From positions 248,001-312,000 of the forward strand of contig NZ_JBBMQQ010000002.1 of NCBI RefSeq assembly GCF_038900095.1: 64,000 nt of DNA. The letters run 5' to 3'. The position numbers were made by a program, and so were the translations under genes. A model generated the notes under the pieces. It ran no database searches. It was not told the DNA's origin and saw only the letters and a program-made list of their open reading frames with translations. Positions 40,699 through 49,360 of the stretch are shown here, piece by piece (the stretch's first letter is position 1; every line of letters starts with the position of its first letter). The DNA comes from Hoeflea sp038900095 (GTDB lineage: Bacteria; Pseudomonadota; Alphaproteobacteria; Rhizobiales; Rhizobiaceae).

Positions 40699-40727
40699 TT
40701 GACATGAATATTGATTCATGTTTCATG
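40699..40727 (+). promoter_or_regulatory. Promoter with TetR-type operator before the branched-chain ABC operon
   Basis: The palindrome ATGAAT-N4-ATTCAT (40704-40719) starts at the last base of a TTGACA -35 (40699-40704) and fills the promoter spacer. A nearly identical 24-base stretch (23 matches) lies next to the tetR gene at 49951-49974. Both copies continue with GTTTCA. Confidence 0.75.
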
Positions 40728-40763
40728 TTTTCAACGTTGTTCGCTCATGGGAGGAGACCCGAA

Positions 40764-41939
40764 ATGAAGATGAAAACGATACTGGCAACCGGTGTGGCAG
40801 CTGCAATGCTGACGGTACCGGCGCTCGCCGACATCAAGATTGCACATGTTTACGGAAAGACCGGAGCACTCGAGGCCTATGCGGCGCAATCGCATAACGG
40901 GCTGATGCTTGGCCTCGAATATGCCACCGGCGGCACCATGGAAATCAACGGCGAAAAGCTCGTCGTCATCGAAAAGGACACCCAGATCAAGCCGGATGTC
41001 GGCAAGGCGATGCTGGCAGAAGCCTTTGGTGACGACGAGGCCGATATCGCGGTCGGGCCGGTCAGTTCCGGCGTCGCACTGGCCATGCTTCCCGTCGCAG
41101 AGGAATACGAGAAGATCCTCATCGTCGAGCCGGCGGTGGCTGACTCGATCACCGGCGAGAACTGGAACCGCTTCATTTTCCGCACCGGCCGCAACTCGTC
41201 GCAGGATGCCATCTCCAATGCCGTGGCCCTGGGTGGCGAAGGCGTGACGATCGCCACGCTGGCACAGGACTACGCATTCGGACGCGATGGCGTCGCAGCC
41301 TTTCGCGAGGCGCTGGAAAGCTCGGGCGCCAAGATCGCGCATGAGGAATATGTGCCGACCGACACCACGGACTTCACCGCGGCAGCGGAGCGCATCTTCA
41401 ATGCCATGGAAGGCGTCGAAGGCAAGAAGAAGCTGTTCATCATCTGGGCCGGCGGCGGCAATCCGATGGGCAAGATCAACGCCATGGATCCCTCGCGCTT
41501 CGGCATCGAGATCGCCACCGGCGGCAACATCCTGGCGGCGCTGAAGGCCTACAAGGAACTGCCGGGCATGGAAGGTGCGACCTATTACTACTACGAGATC
41601 CCGAAAAACCCGGTCAATGACTGGCTGGTCAAGGAGCACATGGACCGCTTCGGCTCGCCCCCGGATTTCTTCACTGCCGGCGGAATGGCAGCGGGAATTG
41701 CAGTCGTCGAGGCCATCAAGAAGGCCGGTTCGACCGACACCGAAGCGCTGATCTCGGCCATGGAAGGCATGGAATGGGAGACGCCGAAGGGCACCATGCG
41801 CTTCCGCAAGGAAGATCACCAGGCGCTGCAGTCGATGTATCATTTCCGCACCGAGGTCCAGGACGGCAAGGACTACGGCGTTCCGGTCCTGGTCCGCGAG
41901 ATCGGCATTGACGAAATGGACATTCCTGTCCGCAACTAG
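40764..41939 (+). CDS. Branched-chain-type ABC transporter substrate-binding protein (LivK-like)
   Basis: This 391-residue periplasmic binding protein has a signal peptide (MKMKTILATGVAAAMLTVPALA) and the type I Peripla_BP_6 layout: DIKIAHVYGKTGALEAYA, a VGPVSSGVALAMLPVAEEY segment and TLAQDYAFGRDGVAAF. Such proteins often bind aromatic or alicyclic carboxylic acids as well as amino acids. The open frame begins at 40677, but ATG 40764 has GGGAGGAG seven bases upstream and begins at the signal peptide. It is the first gene of the operon and under the probable TetR operator. Confidence 0.9.
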   Translation: MKMKTILATGVAAAMLTVPALADIKIAHVYGKTGALEAYAAQSHNGLMLGLEYATGGTMEINGEKLVVIEKDTQIKPDVGKAMLAEAFGDDEADIAVGPVSSGVALAMLPVAEEYEKILIVEPAVADSITGENWNRFIFRTGRNSSQDAISNAVALGGEGVTIATLAQDYAFGRDGVAAFREALESSGAKIAHEEYVPTDTTDFTAAAERIFNAMEGVEGKKKLFIIWAGGGNPMGKINAMDPSRFGIEIATGGNILAALKAYKELPGMEGATYYYYEIPKNPVNDWLVKEHMDRFGSPPDFFTAGGMAAGIAVVEAIKKAGSTDTEALISAMEGMEWETPKGTMRFRKEDHQALQSMYHFRTEVQDGKDYGVPVLVREIGIDEMDIPVRN

Positions 41940-41946
41940 GCCTTCC

Positions 41947-41980
41947 TGCCGCGGACGCCCGCCTTGTGGCGCCCGCGGCA
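41947..41980 (+). promoter_or_regulatory. Hairpin after the LivK-like gene (no T-tract)
   Basis: TGCCGCGG and CGCC (41947-41954 and 41956-41959) pair with GGCG and CCGCGGCA (41968-41971 and 41973-41980), with a single A/C mismatch and an eight-base loop. It has no T-tract and lies between the SBP and ATPase genes. Confidence 0.65.
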
Positions 41981-42008
41981 TTCTCCACTTTTCTTCCATA
42001 GGTGCGCC

Positions 42009-42773
42009 ATGACACAGATGCTTCTGGAAACGGATGGCCTGACCGTCCGCTTTGGCGGCCATGTGGCGGTCGATGCGGTCAGCTGCGGCTTCCGGGCCGG
42101 TGAACTTACCGCGATCGTCGGGCCCAATGGCGCCGGCAAGACCACCTATTTCAATCTCATCTCGGGACAGATCACTGCCTCCGCCGGAACGGTGCGGCTG
42201 ATGGGCGAGGACGTGACGCGCGACCCGGTGGCCCAGCGCTGCCGCAAGGGGCTGGGCCGCGCCTTCCAGCTGACCAATCTGTTTCCCAATCTCACGGTGC
42301 TGGAAAATGTCCGGCTCGTGATCCAGGCCCGGCGCCGGATGGGTTTCAACCTGTTCAGCATGGCGAGTTCCCACACCGAACTTACGGTCGCTGCAATGGC
42401 CATTCTGGAACGGGTCCGGCTGCATCCGCTGAGCGAGCAGAAGGTCGGCGGGCTCAGCCACGGAAACCAGCGCAAGCTCGAGGTCGCCATCCTGATCGCG
42501 CTCGACCCGGTGGTTTACATGTTCGACGAACCGACCGCCGGCATGAGCGTCGACGAGGCCCCGGTGGTGCTCGACCTGATTGCCGAACTCAAGGCCGAGA
42601 AGGACCGAACCATCCTGCTGGTCGAACACAAGATGGATGTCATCCGCTCGCTCGCCGACAGGATCATCGTGCTGCACAACGGCGCACTCGCCGCCGACGG
42701 CGACCCTGCCACGGTGATGGCCTCGGATGTCGTTCAGGAAGCCTATATGGGACGGGACCTAGCCGATGTCTGA
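42009..42773 (+). CDS. Branched-chain-type ABC transporter ATPase (LivG-like)
   Basis: This 254-residue ATPase has Walker A GPNGAGKTT (38-46), signature LSHGNQRKLEVAILIA, Walker B VVYMFDEPTAGMS and the LivG-type insertion (FQLTNLFPNLTVLENVRLV). It is the second gene of the uptake operon. ATG 42009 is preferred to the upstream frame, which begins inside the preceding hairpin. It overlaps livF by 8 bp. Confidence 0.93.
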   Translation: MTQMLLETDGLTVRFGGHVAVDAVSCGFRAGELTAIVGPNGAGKTTYFNLISGQITASAGTVRLMGEDVTRDPVAQRCRKGLGRAFQLTNLFPNLTVLENVRLVIQARRRMGFNLFSMASSHTELTVAAMAILERVRLHPLSEQKVGGLSHGNQRKLEVAILIALDPVVYMFDEPTAGMSVDEAPVVLDLIAELKAEKDRTILLVEHKMDVIRSLADRIIVLHNGALAADGDPATVMASDVVQEAYMGRDLADV

Positions 42774-43488
42774 TCCGATCCTCGAACTTTCCGGTGTCTA
42801 CACGGACATCGCCCAGTATCACATCCTGCAGGGCGTCGACCTGGCGGTGCCGCGCGGAGGCGTGACCATGCTTCTGGGGCGCAATGGCGTCGGCAAGACG
42901 ACGACGCTGCGCACCATCATCGGCCACTGGCAGGCAAAATCCGGCAACCTGCGCTTCAACGGCACCGACATCACCAATATGCCCACCCCTGCCAGGGCCC
43001 GTGCCGGAATCGGCTTCGTGCCGGAAGACATGGGCATTTTTTCCGACCTGACGGTGGAGGAAAACATGATCCTTGCAGCCGCCTCCGGTCCGCTCGATCC
43101 GTCGCGGCTGGAATGGATCTTCGCGGCGTTTCCGCCGCTCAGGACATTCTGGCGCTCGGAAGCCGGCAATCTGTCGGGCGGACAGAAGCAGATGCTGTCG
43201 ATCGCGCGGGCCATGGCCGAGGAACGCCAGCTCTACCTGATTGACGAACCGACCAAGGGGCTGGCGCCGGCGATCGTGTCGACCATGGCCAGGGCGCTCC
43301 GCGATCTGAAGAAGAAGGGGGCATCCATCCTGCTGGTCGAACAGAATTTTGCCGTCGCCAAGGCGCTCGGCGATACCGCCGCAGTGATGGATGACGGGCG
43401 GATTGTCTGGGCCGGCGAGATGACTGAGCTGGCCGGCGACGCCGCGTTGCAGGAACGGCTGATGGGCCTGAGCATGGAGGCGCACTGA
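42766..43488 (+). CDS. Branched-chain-type ABC transporter ATPase (LivF-like)
   Basis: This 240-residue ATPase has Walker A GRNGVGKTT (38-46), signature LSGGQKQMLSIARAM and Walker B LYLIDEPTKGLAPAIV. The GIGFVPEDMGIFSDLTVEENM block is the LivF Q-loop region. It pairs with the LivG-like subunit. Confidence 0.94.
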   Translation: MSDPILELSGVYTDIAQYHILQGVDLAVPRGGVTMLLGRNGVGKTTTLRTIIGHWQAKSGNLRFNGTDITNMPTPARARAGIGFVPEDMGIFSDLTVEENMILAAASGPLDPSRLEWIFAAFPPLRTFWRSEAGNLSGGQKQMLSIARAMAEERQLYLIDEPTKGLAPAIVSTMARALRDLKKKGASILLVEQNFAVAKALGDTAAVMDDGRIVWAGEMTELAGDAALQERLMGLSMEAH

Positions 43489-43490
43489 TC

Positions 43491-44522
43491 ATGGCTGCCG
43501 CACCCGACCACGCACCGAAATATGCCAGCCTGTCGCTGACCGACAGAATCGGAAAGGCGATGCCGTTGCTGCTCGTGCCGGTGCTGGTGGTTCTTGGCTT
43601 CGTGTTGATCGGCTCGACATCGAGCTGGCTAACGCTGACGGTTTCCGGCCTGGCGATGGGGATGATGATCTTCATCATGGCCTCGGGCCTGACGCTGGTC
43701 TTCGGGCTGATGGATGTGATCAATTTCGGTCATGGCGCGTTCATCTCGGTGGGCGCCTATGTCGGCATCTCCGCCCTGCTGGCGCTTGAGAGCTGGACGG
43801 GCGTGCCGTCGCTGGTGCTCAACGTGGCTGCCGTGCTGGCCGCGGTGATCGCCGCCATGTGCGTCACCGGTGCACTGGGCTGGGGCTTTGAGCGGGTGAT
43901 CGTGCGGCCGGTCTACGGCGCGCATCTCAAGCAGATCCTGGTTACCGTCGGCGGTCTTATCGTCATCGAACAGATGATCCAGGTGATCTGGGGCCCTGAC
44001 GAGATCTATCTCACCCGTCCGGAAATGCTGAAGGGCGCCGTCACCTTCGCGGGCGCTGCAATCGAGAAATACCGGTTGCTCGCCGTGGTGTTCGGACTGG
44101 TGCTGTTCGTGACGATGCGGCTGGTGCTCAAGCGCACCAAGATCGGGCTGATCGTCCGCGCGGGCGTGCAGAACGGCGAAATGGTGCAGGCGCTGGGCTA
44201 CCGTCTGCGGCTCGTGTTCATCGGCGTGTTTGTCGCCGGCTCGGCGCTCGCCGGCCTGGGGGGCGTGATGTGGGGCCTCTACCAGGAGGTCATCACTGCC
44301 GGCATGGGCGAAGAGATGATGATCCTGGTGTTCATCGTCGTCATCATCGGCGGCCTCGGCTCGGTGGAGGGCGCATTCATCGGCGCGCTGATGGTCGGGC
44401 TGTTGCAAAACTACGTGGCGTTTCTCGAACCCAAGCTGGCGCTGATTTCGAACATTGCCCTGATGACGGCCATTCTGATGTGGCGGCCGCAGGGCATGAT
44501 GCCCGTTGTGAAGGCGAAGTAA
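43491..44522 (+). CDS. Branched-chain-type ABC transporter permease (LivH-like)
   Basis: This 343-residue membrane protein has about 8 hydrophobic helices. GLTLVFGLMDVINFGHGAFISVGAYVG near residue 65 is the LivH hallmark, and GGLGSVEGAFIGALMVGLLQNYVAFL is the conserved cytoplasmic coupling loop. It begins 2 bp after the LivF stop and is followed by the LivM gene 1 bp later. Confidence 0.94.
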   Translation: MAAAPDHAPKYASLSLTDRIGKAMPLLLVPVLVVLGFVLIGSTSSWLTLTVSGLAMGMMIFIMASGLTLVFGLMDVINFGHGAFISVGAYVGISALLALESWTGVPSLVLNVAAVLAAVIAAMCVTGALGWGFERVIVRPVYGAHLKQILVTVGGLIVIEQMIQVIWGPDEIYLTRPEMLKGAVTFAGAAIEKYRLLAVVFGLVLFVTMRLVLKRTKIGLIVRAGVQNGEMVQALGYRLRLVFIGVFVAGSALAGLGGVMWGLYQEVITAGMGEEMMILVFIVVIIGGLGSVEGAFIGALMVGLLQNYVAFLEPKLALISNIALMTAILMWRPQGMMPVVKAK

Positions 44523-44523
44523 G

Positions 44524-45576
44524 ATGCTGACGAACCTAATCTCCGGCGACCGTCCCCGTTCCCTGGTCCTGACCGCCCTGCTGCTTGCCATTCTGGCGGC
44601 ACTGGCCCTGGCCCCGTTTCTGTTTCCGGGCGTCAGGTCGCTCGAAACGGCGGCCCGGATCTGCATCTTCATCGTGCTGGTGGCGAGCTATGATCTTCTG
44701 CTCGGGTACTCCGGCATTGTCAGCTTCGCCCACACAATGTTCTTCGGGCTTGGCGCCTATGGCGTTGCGCTGGCCTCCACCCATATGGGCCGCGGTTACG
44801 ATGCGCTGATCGTCGGCACCATCTCCGGCGCAGTCGCCGCTGCCGTGCTGGCGTTGTTGATCGGGCTGTTTTCACTGAGGGTGCGGGCCATATTCTTTGC
44901 CATGATCACCCTTGCGGTTGCCTCGGCCGTGGCCGTGCTCGTCAGCCAGCTTTCCGGCCTGACCGGTGGCGAGGACGGGCTCAACTATTCAATTCCGCGC
45001 GAACTCACCCCGGCATTCAGGCTGGGCAAGCTGTTCGGCATCAGCATCACCGGCAAGATCCTGAATTACTACTTGGTGTTTTTCGCCTCGCTTGTGCTGT
45101 TCCTGCTGTTGCTCAGGATCGTCAACTCCCCGTTCGGGCAAGTGCTGAAGGCAATCCGCGAAAATGATTTCCGCGCCGAAGCGATCGGTTACCGAGTCGT
45201 CCTCTACCGCACACTGGCGACCTGCCTCTCGGCTGCAGTCGCGGCTCTTGCCGGAAGCCTGTTTGCGATCTGGCTGCGCTATGTCGGTCCGGCCACGACG
45301 CTGTCCTTCGAGATCATGCTGGATATTCTGCTGATGGTGGTGATTGGCGGCATGGGCACGATGTATGGCGCGGTGATCGGAGCCACCATTTTCGTGCTGG
45401 CGCAGAACTATCTGCAAAACCTGATGGGCGTTGCAGCAAGCGCAACCGAGGGGCTGCCGCTGATTCCGCAATTGCTTGATCCCGACCGCTGGCTGTTGTG
45501 GCTCGGCGTGCTCTTCATCCTCAGTGTCTATTTCTTTCCCACGGGGATTGTCGGACGGCTAAGGGCAGAAGACTGA
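44524..45576 (+). CDS. Branched-chain-type ABC transporter permease (LivM-like)
   Basis: This 350-residue permease contains YDLLLGYSGIVSFAHTMFFGLGAYGVAL, the LivM counterpart of the LivH loop, followed by ENDFRAEAIGYRVVLYRTLA and GGMGTMYGAVIGATIFVLAQNYL. Its stop shares one base with the following hydrolase start (TGATG), so the two are coupled. Confidence 0.94.
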   Translation: MLTNLISGDRPRSLVLTALLLAILAALALAPFLFPGVRSLETAARICIFIVLVASYDLLLGYSGIVSFAHTMFFGLGAYGVALASTHMGRGYDALIVGTISGAVAAAVLALLIGLFSLRVRAIFFAMITLAVASAVAVLVSQLSGLTGGEDGLNYSIPRELTPAFRLGKLFGISITGKILNYYLVFFASLVLFLLLLRIVNSPFGQVLKAIRENDFRAEAIGYRVVLYRTLATCLSAAVAALAGSLFAIWLRYVGPATTLSFEIMLDILLMVVIGGMGTMYGAVIGATIFVLAQNYLQNLMGVAASATEGLPLIPQLLDPDRWLLWLGVLFILSVYFFPTGIVGRLRAED

Positions 45577-46352
45577 TGGCGGATCGGACCATGCACCGGC
45601 AACGGCCGGTGGTGCTGTTGCATGGCTGGACCATGCGCGGATCGATCTTCGACGATCTTATCGCCAGATTGCCGGAAGGGTTTGACTGCCATGCGCCTGA
45701 CCTGCCCGGGCATGGCGACCGGGCAATGGTCGAGCCCTCGCTTGAGGCGGCGGCGCACACGCTGGCCGATCTGCTGGAAGCGCACAATCTCACTGAGGCT
45801 GTTCTGGTCGGATGGTCGATGGGCGCGGCGGTCGCGTGGCAATTCGTCGAGCAATTCGGCGCTGACCGGATCGCTGGCCTGATGACGGTGGACATGAGCC
45901 CGAAGCTTGGCTGCACCGCGGATTGGCCGCACGGTCTGATCGATCAGGGCGAGAGCGATCTCGCCACCACCACCGGGCGGATGAAAGCGGACTGGCGCGG
46001 CATGGCTGAAGCGATCGCGACAACCATGTTTGGCCAGCGCACCGGTGCGGCAATCTACAGCCGGCAGGATGCCCTCACCCAGATCCTGACCAACGACCCG
46101 GCGAAAATGGTCGCCATGTGGGAAGCGCTGGTCGGCATGGACAAGAGAGAGTTGATCGGGACGCTGCCGTTCCCGCTTCTGGCAACCTGCGGCGCGCGCA
46201 GCCGGGTCTATCCGGGGTCCGCTGCCAGGTGGCTGGCGAACACGGCCCCGCACGGGAGCATGCACATGTTCGAAAATTCGGGCCATTCAGCGCATCTAGA
46301 AGAGCCTGAAGCTTTCGCCAAAGAACTCATCGAATTCGCGGGCAGCCTCTAG
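45576..46352 (+). CDS. Alpha/beta hydrolase
   Basis: The 258-residue hydrolase has the oxyanion motif LLHGW, the nucleophile Ser81 in the elbow GWSMG and the likely catalytic His237 (NSGHSAHLEEP). An acid residue is expected between them. The frame could extend to 45498, but ATG 45576 overlaps the LivM stop by one base and begins at the conserved fold. Its position as last gene of an import operon suggests that it opens or deacylates the imported molecule. Homologues hydrolyse esters, lactones or thioesters. Confidence 0.85.
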   Translation: MADRTMHRQRPVVLLHGWTMRGSIFDDLIARLPEGFDCHAPDLPGHGDRAMVEPSLEAAAHTLADLLEAHNLTEAVLVGWSMGAAVAWQFVEQFGADRIAGLMTVDMSPKLGCTADWPHGLIDQGESDLATTTGRMKADWRGMAEAIATTMFGQRTGAAIYSRQDALTQILTNDPAKMVAMWEALVGMDKRELIGTLPFPLLATCGARSRVYPGSAARWLANTAPHGSMHMFENSGHSAHLEEPEAFAKELIEFAGSL

Positions 46353-46391
46353 AAACACGCGTCAGGATTGCAGAGGCGCGCAAGCGCCGGT

Positions 46392-46748
46392 TTACGCCGC
46401 CACGTCCTTTGCCTTGACCAGCGAGCGGCCCTCGCAGACCAGCACGCCGTTGGCGTCGGTGCAGGTGGCCCACAGATCGACCAGGTGCTTGTCAGGGCGC
46501 AGCCTTGTAATCTCGACCCTTGCGGTCAGCTCGGTCTCAACTGCAGCCGGCGCCAGGAACCTGAGCTCCTGCTTGAGGTAGTTCGTTCCCGGGCCGGGCA
46601 ATTTCACACCAAGCAGATAGGAAAACAGCGCCGCGATCAGCGGTTCGGGAATGGTTGTTGGAACCGCCGAATTGGCGAGTTCGGCGAAGCCCTCCAGATC
46701 GGCGCGGCTGTAGCTGCGGCTGACGGTGGCTGATTGTCCGACCTGCAT
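46392..46748 (-). CDS. MaoC-fold protein without the catalytic motif
   Basis: This 118-residue single hotdog-fold protein of the MaoC/hydratase group (LIAALFSYLLGVKLPGPGTNYLKQELRFLAPAAVETELTARVEI) lacks the Asp and His of the hydratase motif in the equivalent loop (FAELANSAVPTTIPEPLI). It starts one base inside the stop of the neighbouring MaoC gene, so the two are coupled and may form a heteromer with only one active half. The open frame runs to 46940; the ATG 46748 gives the natural N-terminus. Confidence 0.7.
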   Translation of the reverse strand: MQVGQSATVSRSYSRADLEGFAELANSAVPTTIPEPLIAALFSYLLGVKLPGPGTNYLKQELRFLAPAAVETELTARVEITRLRPDKHLVDLWATCTDANGVLVCEGRSLVKAKDVAA

Positions 46749-47104
46749 CACGCGACCTCCGTTTCGCCGACCAGAAGCTCCGCCCCATCGGCGGATCTGA
46801 CCGCGCGCACTGACAGGGTCCCCGGACACTCGCCGTTGATCGTCAGATCGACCGGTTCTCCGGTGTAGCAGGGATTGGGAAACATCATCGACTGGGCCTT
46901 TTGCGAGACATCCGGATATGCGGCGGTCAGCAATCCCCACAGCCTGGTGTAGATCAGCATGCCGTGGCTGACCGTGCGCCCGAAGGCTGTCCGGGCAGAG
47001 AATTCCGGATCGACATGGATCGGATTGTCATCGCCGGAAATCTGCGCGAACAGATCGAATTCGGCCTGGCTTGGTGTCCAAACGGTTGAAAGCTCGATCT
47101 TCAT
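46748..47104 (-). CDS. MaoC family (R)-specific hydratase-like protein
   Basis: This 118-residue hotdog-fold protein carries the MaoC hydratase motif SGDDNPIHVDPEF (about residues 23-35), with catalytic Asp25 and His30, and FGRTVSHGMLIYTRLWGLL as the substrate-tunnel helix. Such proteins hydrate 2-enoyl-CoA. Its start is in an ATGA overlap with the acyl-CoA synthetase stop. It is paired with a catalytically blank partner, as in several heteromeric hydratases. Confidence 0.8.
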   Translation of the reverse strand: MKIELSTVWTPSQAEFDLFAQISGDDNPIHVDPEFSARTAFGRTVSHGMLIYTRLWGLLTAAYPDVSQKAQSMMFPNPCYTGEPVDLTINGECPGTLSVRAVRSADGAELLVGETEVA

Positions 47105-48585
47105 GGCAGCAAGGTCCTTAGCTCCGGTTTGCGGACCTTTCCGGCCGCGGTGCGTGGAAAATCCTCAACCAGCGTGATCCTGACCGGCACCTTGTAGGCA
47201 GCCAGCCGTTCCCGGCTCCAGCTCCTGAGTTCGACCGGGTCGAGGCTCGCTCCCGGGCGGGCAATGATGAAGGCCGCGCCGACCTCACCCCATTTTTCGT
47301 CAGGCATGCTGATCACCGCGGCTTCCAGCACATCGGCATGTTCGTTGAGCACGCGCTCGACTTCGGCCGGATAGACGTTCTCGCCGCCGGAAATGTACAT
47401 GTCCTTGATCCGGTCAACGATGAAGATGTAGCCATCCTCATCGCGCCGCCCGACATCGCCGGTCCGCAGCCAGCCATCGTCGGTGAAGGCTTCGCGCGTG
47501 GCCTTTTCGTTCTGGTAGTATCCGGGCGTGATGTTGGGTCCCCTGAGCTGGATCTCGCCGGCACCGGTTTTTCCCGCGGCAACTCCGTCAAGCCGTATGT
47601 CGGTCAGCATCTGTGCCCGTCCGACGGAGCCGATCTTCCTCTCGGCATTTTCCGGATCCATCAGAAACACCGTCGGTCCGGTTTCGGTCATGCCGAATCC
47701 GTTGAGAACCTTGGCTCCGAGACGGGCGAAAAGCCGGATCAGCGGTTCGGGCAGCGGCGCGCCGCCGCAGCCGCAGCGGACCGCACCCCAATCGATCTCG
47801 CCGACATCGGGCAACAGGCTGAAGGCCTGATAGATTGCCGGAACGCCGAAGAACTGGGTCAACTTGCCGTGCTTGAGCAGGTCGAAAATCTGCCCCGGTT
47901 CAAATTTCGGCAGGACCGTCGAGCAGCCGCCCATGAGAAACAGCGGCAGGGTATAGAGATTGATGCCCGCGGTGTGAAACAGCGGCAGGAAATTGACCGA
48001 CCGGTCATCGGCGGTCATCCGCGTGGCTTGGGAAATGTTGACCGCGTTGGCCCAGGCCATCTGCGCGGTCTGGATCACGGCTTTTGGCCGGCCTGTCGTT
48101 CCCGATGTGAACAGCAGATACCATGGCTGGTCCGGGGCGATTTCGGCAGCCGGCACGGTTGCTTCCGTCTCGATCCACGCAGCGATATCGGTCTCGAGGC
48201 CAAATCTCGGTATCCCGCAAGCTTGCGCCACTTCGGCGGCGAGACCGGCCTGCGCTGCATCATGGATCAGGGCCCTTGCGCCCACCGGCTCAAGCGTTTC
48301 AACCAGTTCCGGCGCTGGCTGCCGCCAGTTGAGCGGGCACAGGATGATGCCGGTCTTCTGGCATGCAAACAGCGTGATAAAGAACTCGACCCGATTGAGG
48401 CACAGGATCGCCAGCCGGTCACCGCGCTGCAACCCGGCTTGCCCCAACCCGGCGGCGACCGCATTGGCCGCTGTGTTGATTTCAGAGAAAAGCCACTCCC
48501 TGCCGCTCCCGGCATCGATGAAGGCAGTGGCATCGGGGGAAATTTCGGCCCGTTTCGCGGCCATGTCGGGGATTAGGTCAAACAT
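47101..48585 (-). CDS. Acyl-CoA synthetase (class I adenylate-forming enzyme)
   Basis: This 494-residue ligase activates a carboxylic acid with ATP and CoA. The P-loop LLFTSGTTGRPKA is at about 158-170, followed by GFGMTETGPTVF, GYYQNEKATREAFTDDGWLRTGDVGRRDEDG and IKDMYISGGENVYPAEVE; the catalytic lysine is Lys483 in AAGKVRKPEL. Another start is TTG 48600, but ATG 48585 has GGAAG eight bases upstream and lies 4 bp after the enoyl-CoA hydratase stop. The likely substrate is what the LivK-like system imports. Confidence 0.88.
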   Translation of the reverse strand: MFDLIPDMAAKRAEISPDATAFIDAGSGREWLFSEINTAANAVAAGLGQAGLQRGDRLAILCLNRVEFFITLFACQKTGIILCPLNWRQPAPELVETLEPVGARALIHDAAQAGLAAEVAQACGIPRFGLETDIAAWIETEATVPAAEIAPDQPWYLLFTSGTTGRPKAVIQTAQMAWANAVNISQATRMTADDRSVNFLPLFHTAGINLYTLPLFLMGGCSTVLPKFEPGQIFDLLKHGKLTQFFGVPAIYQAFSLLPDVGEIDWGAVRCGCGGAPLPEPLIRLFARLGAKVLNGFGMTETGPTVFLMDPENAERKIGSVGRAQMLTDIRLDGVAAGKTGAGEIQLRGPNITPGYYQNEKATREAFTDDGWLRTGDVGRRDEDGYIFIVDRIKDMYISGGENVYPAEVERVLNEHADVLEAAVISMPDEKWGEVGAAFIIARPGASLDPVELRSWSRERLAAYKVPVRITLVEDFPRTAAGKVRKPELRTLLP

Positions 48586-48589
48586 CGGC

Positions 48590-49360
48590 TCAGCTTCCAA
48601 TGCGTTCTATGAATCGTGACATGCCCAGAGCCGTGTCGGGCTGGACAATCCGCTCCAGAAAAGCCGCGGTTTCAGCCTCCAGCCGGGCATTGATCCGGGC
48701 ACGGCGAGCCTCGTCCCAGACAAGCGCCTTGGTCGCCAGCCGTGTGCCGATTTCGCCCTCTGCGGCCAACCGGGCCGCCGTCATCTCGGGAGTGTCTGAA
48801 ACCGCCGTCGCCAGCCCTGCTTCGCAGAGTGCGGAAGCGTCAAGCCGCCGGTCGGACTGCAGCCATTCCAGTGCGCGCCCGGCACCGATGCGTTCGGGCA
48901 GCAGCGCAGTCCAGCCGCCATCGGGGGCAAAGCCGACCTTCGCGTAATAGGGTTGCACAAATGCATCGGGCGCCAGCACCGCGAGGTCGGCAGCAAACAG
49001 GAGCCCGGCAGATCCCCCGGTGACAGCCCCGCGCGCAGCCACCACCACCAGCCGCGGCATGGCAATCAGACGCGCGACAATTGCCTGCAGACGCGGAACA
49101 ACCGCATCGGCATAGGCTACGGCTTCGCCGTCAAGCGATGCGCGATGAAAGGCACGCACATCACCGCCGCTGGAGAAATTCCGGCCGCCGCAAATGAGAA
49201 TGGCACTGGTATCCTGCGCTTCGGCCTCGTCGAGCGCCGAAGCGAGGTCGCCCAGCAGTCCCGGTTCGAGCGAATTGGCGCGGCCGGCAGTCATGGTCAG
49301 CCGCGCTCCCAGCGAGCCATCAGGCATGGGAAAGGTTTCGGTGGCCACCCGCGTGGTCAT
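48590..49360 (-). CDS. Enoyl-CoA hydratase/isomerase family protein
   Basis: The protein has 256 residues from ATG 49360, which overlaps the TetR stop (ATGA). The crotonase fold is clear: LICGGRNFSSGGDVRAFH for the oxyanion hole and RGAVTGGSAGLLFAADLAVLAPDA for the second loop. The two glutamates of classical hydratases are replaced (the second at the Tyr of PYYAKVGFAPDGG), while an Asp is in PDGGW, as in PaaG-type isomerases. I therefore read it as an isomerase-like member rather than a typical hydratase. It is in the TetR operon. Confidence 0.85.
   Translation of the reverse strand: MTTRVATETFPMPDGSLGARLTMTAGRANSLEPGLLGDLASALDEAEAQDTSAILICGGRNFSSGGDVRAFHRASLDGEAVAYADAVVPRLQAIVARLIAMPRLVVVAARGAVTGGSAGLLFAADLAVLAPDAFVQPYYAKVGFAPDGGWTALLPERIGAGRALEWLQSDRRLDASALCEAGLATAVSDTPEMTAARLAAEGEIGTRLATKALVWDEARRARINARLEAETAAFLERIVQPDTALGMSRFIERIGS

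Noticed and set aside
40731..42677. 648-codon open frame opposite the LivK-like and LivG-like genes
   Set aside because: It spans an intergenic hairpin and two real genes on the other strand, and it has no motif.
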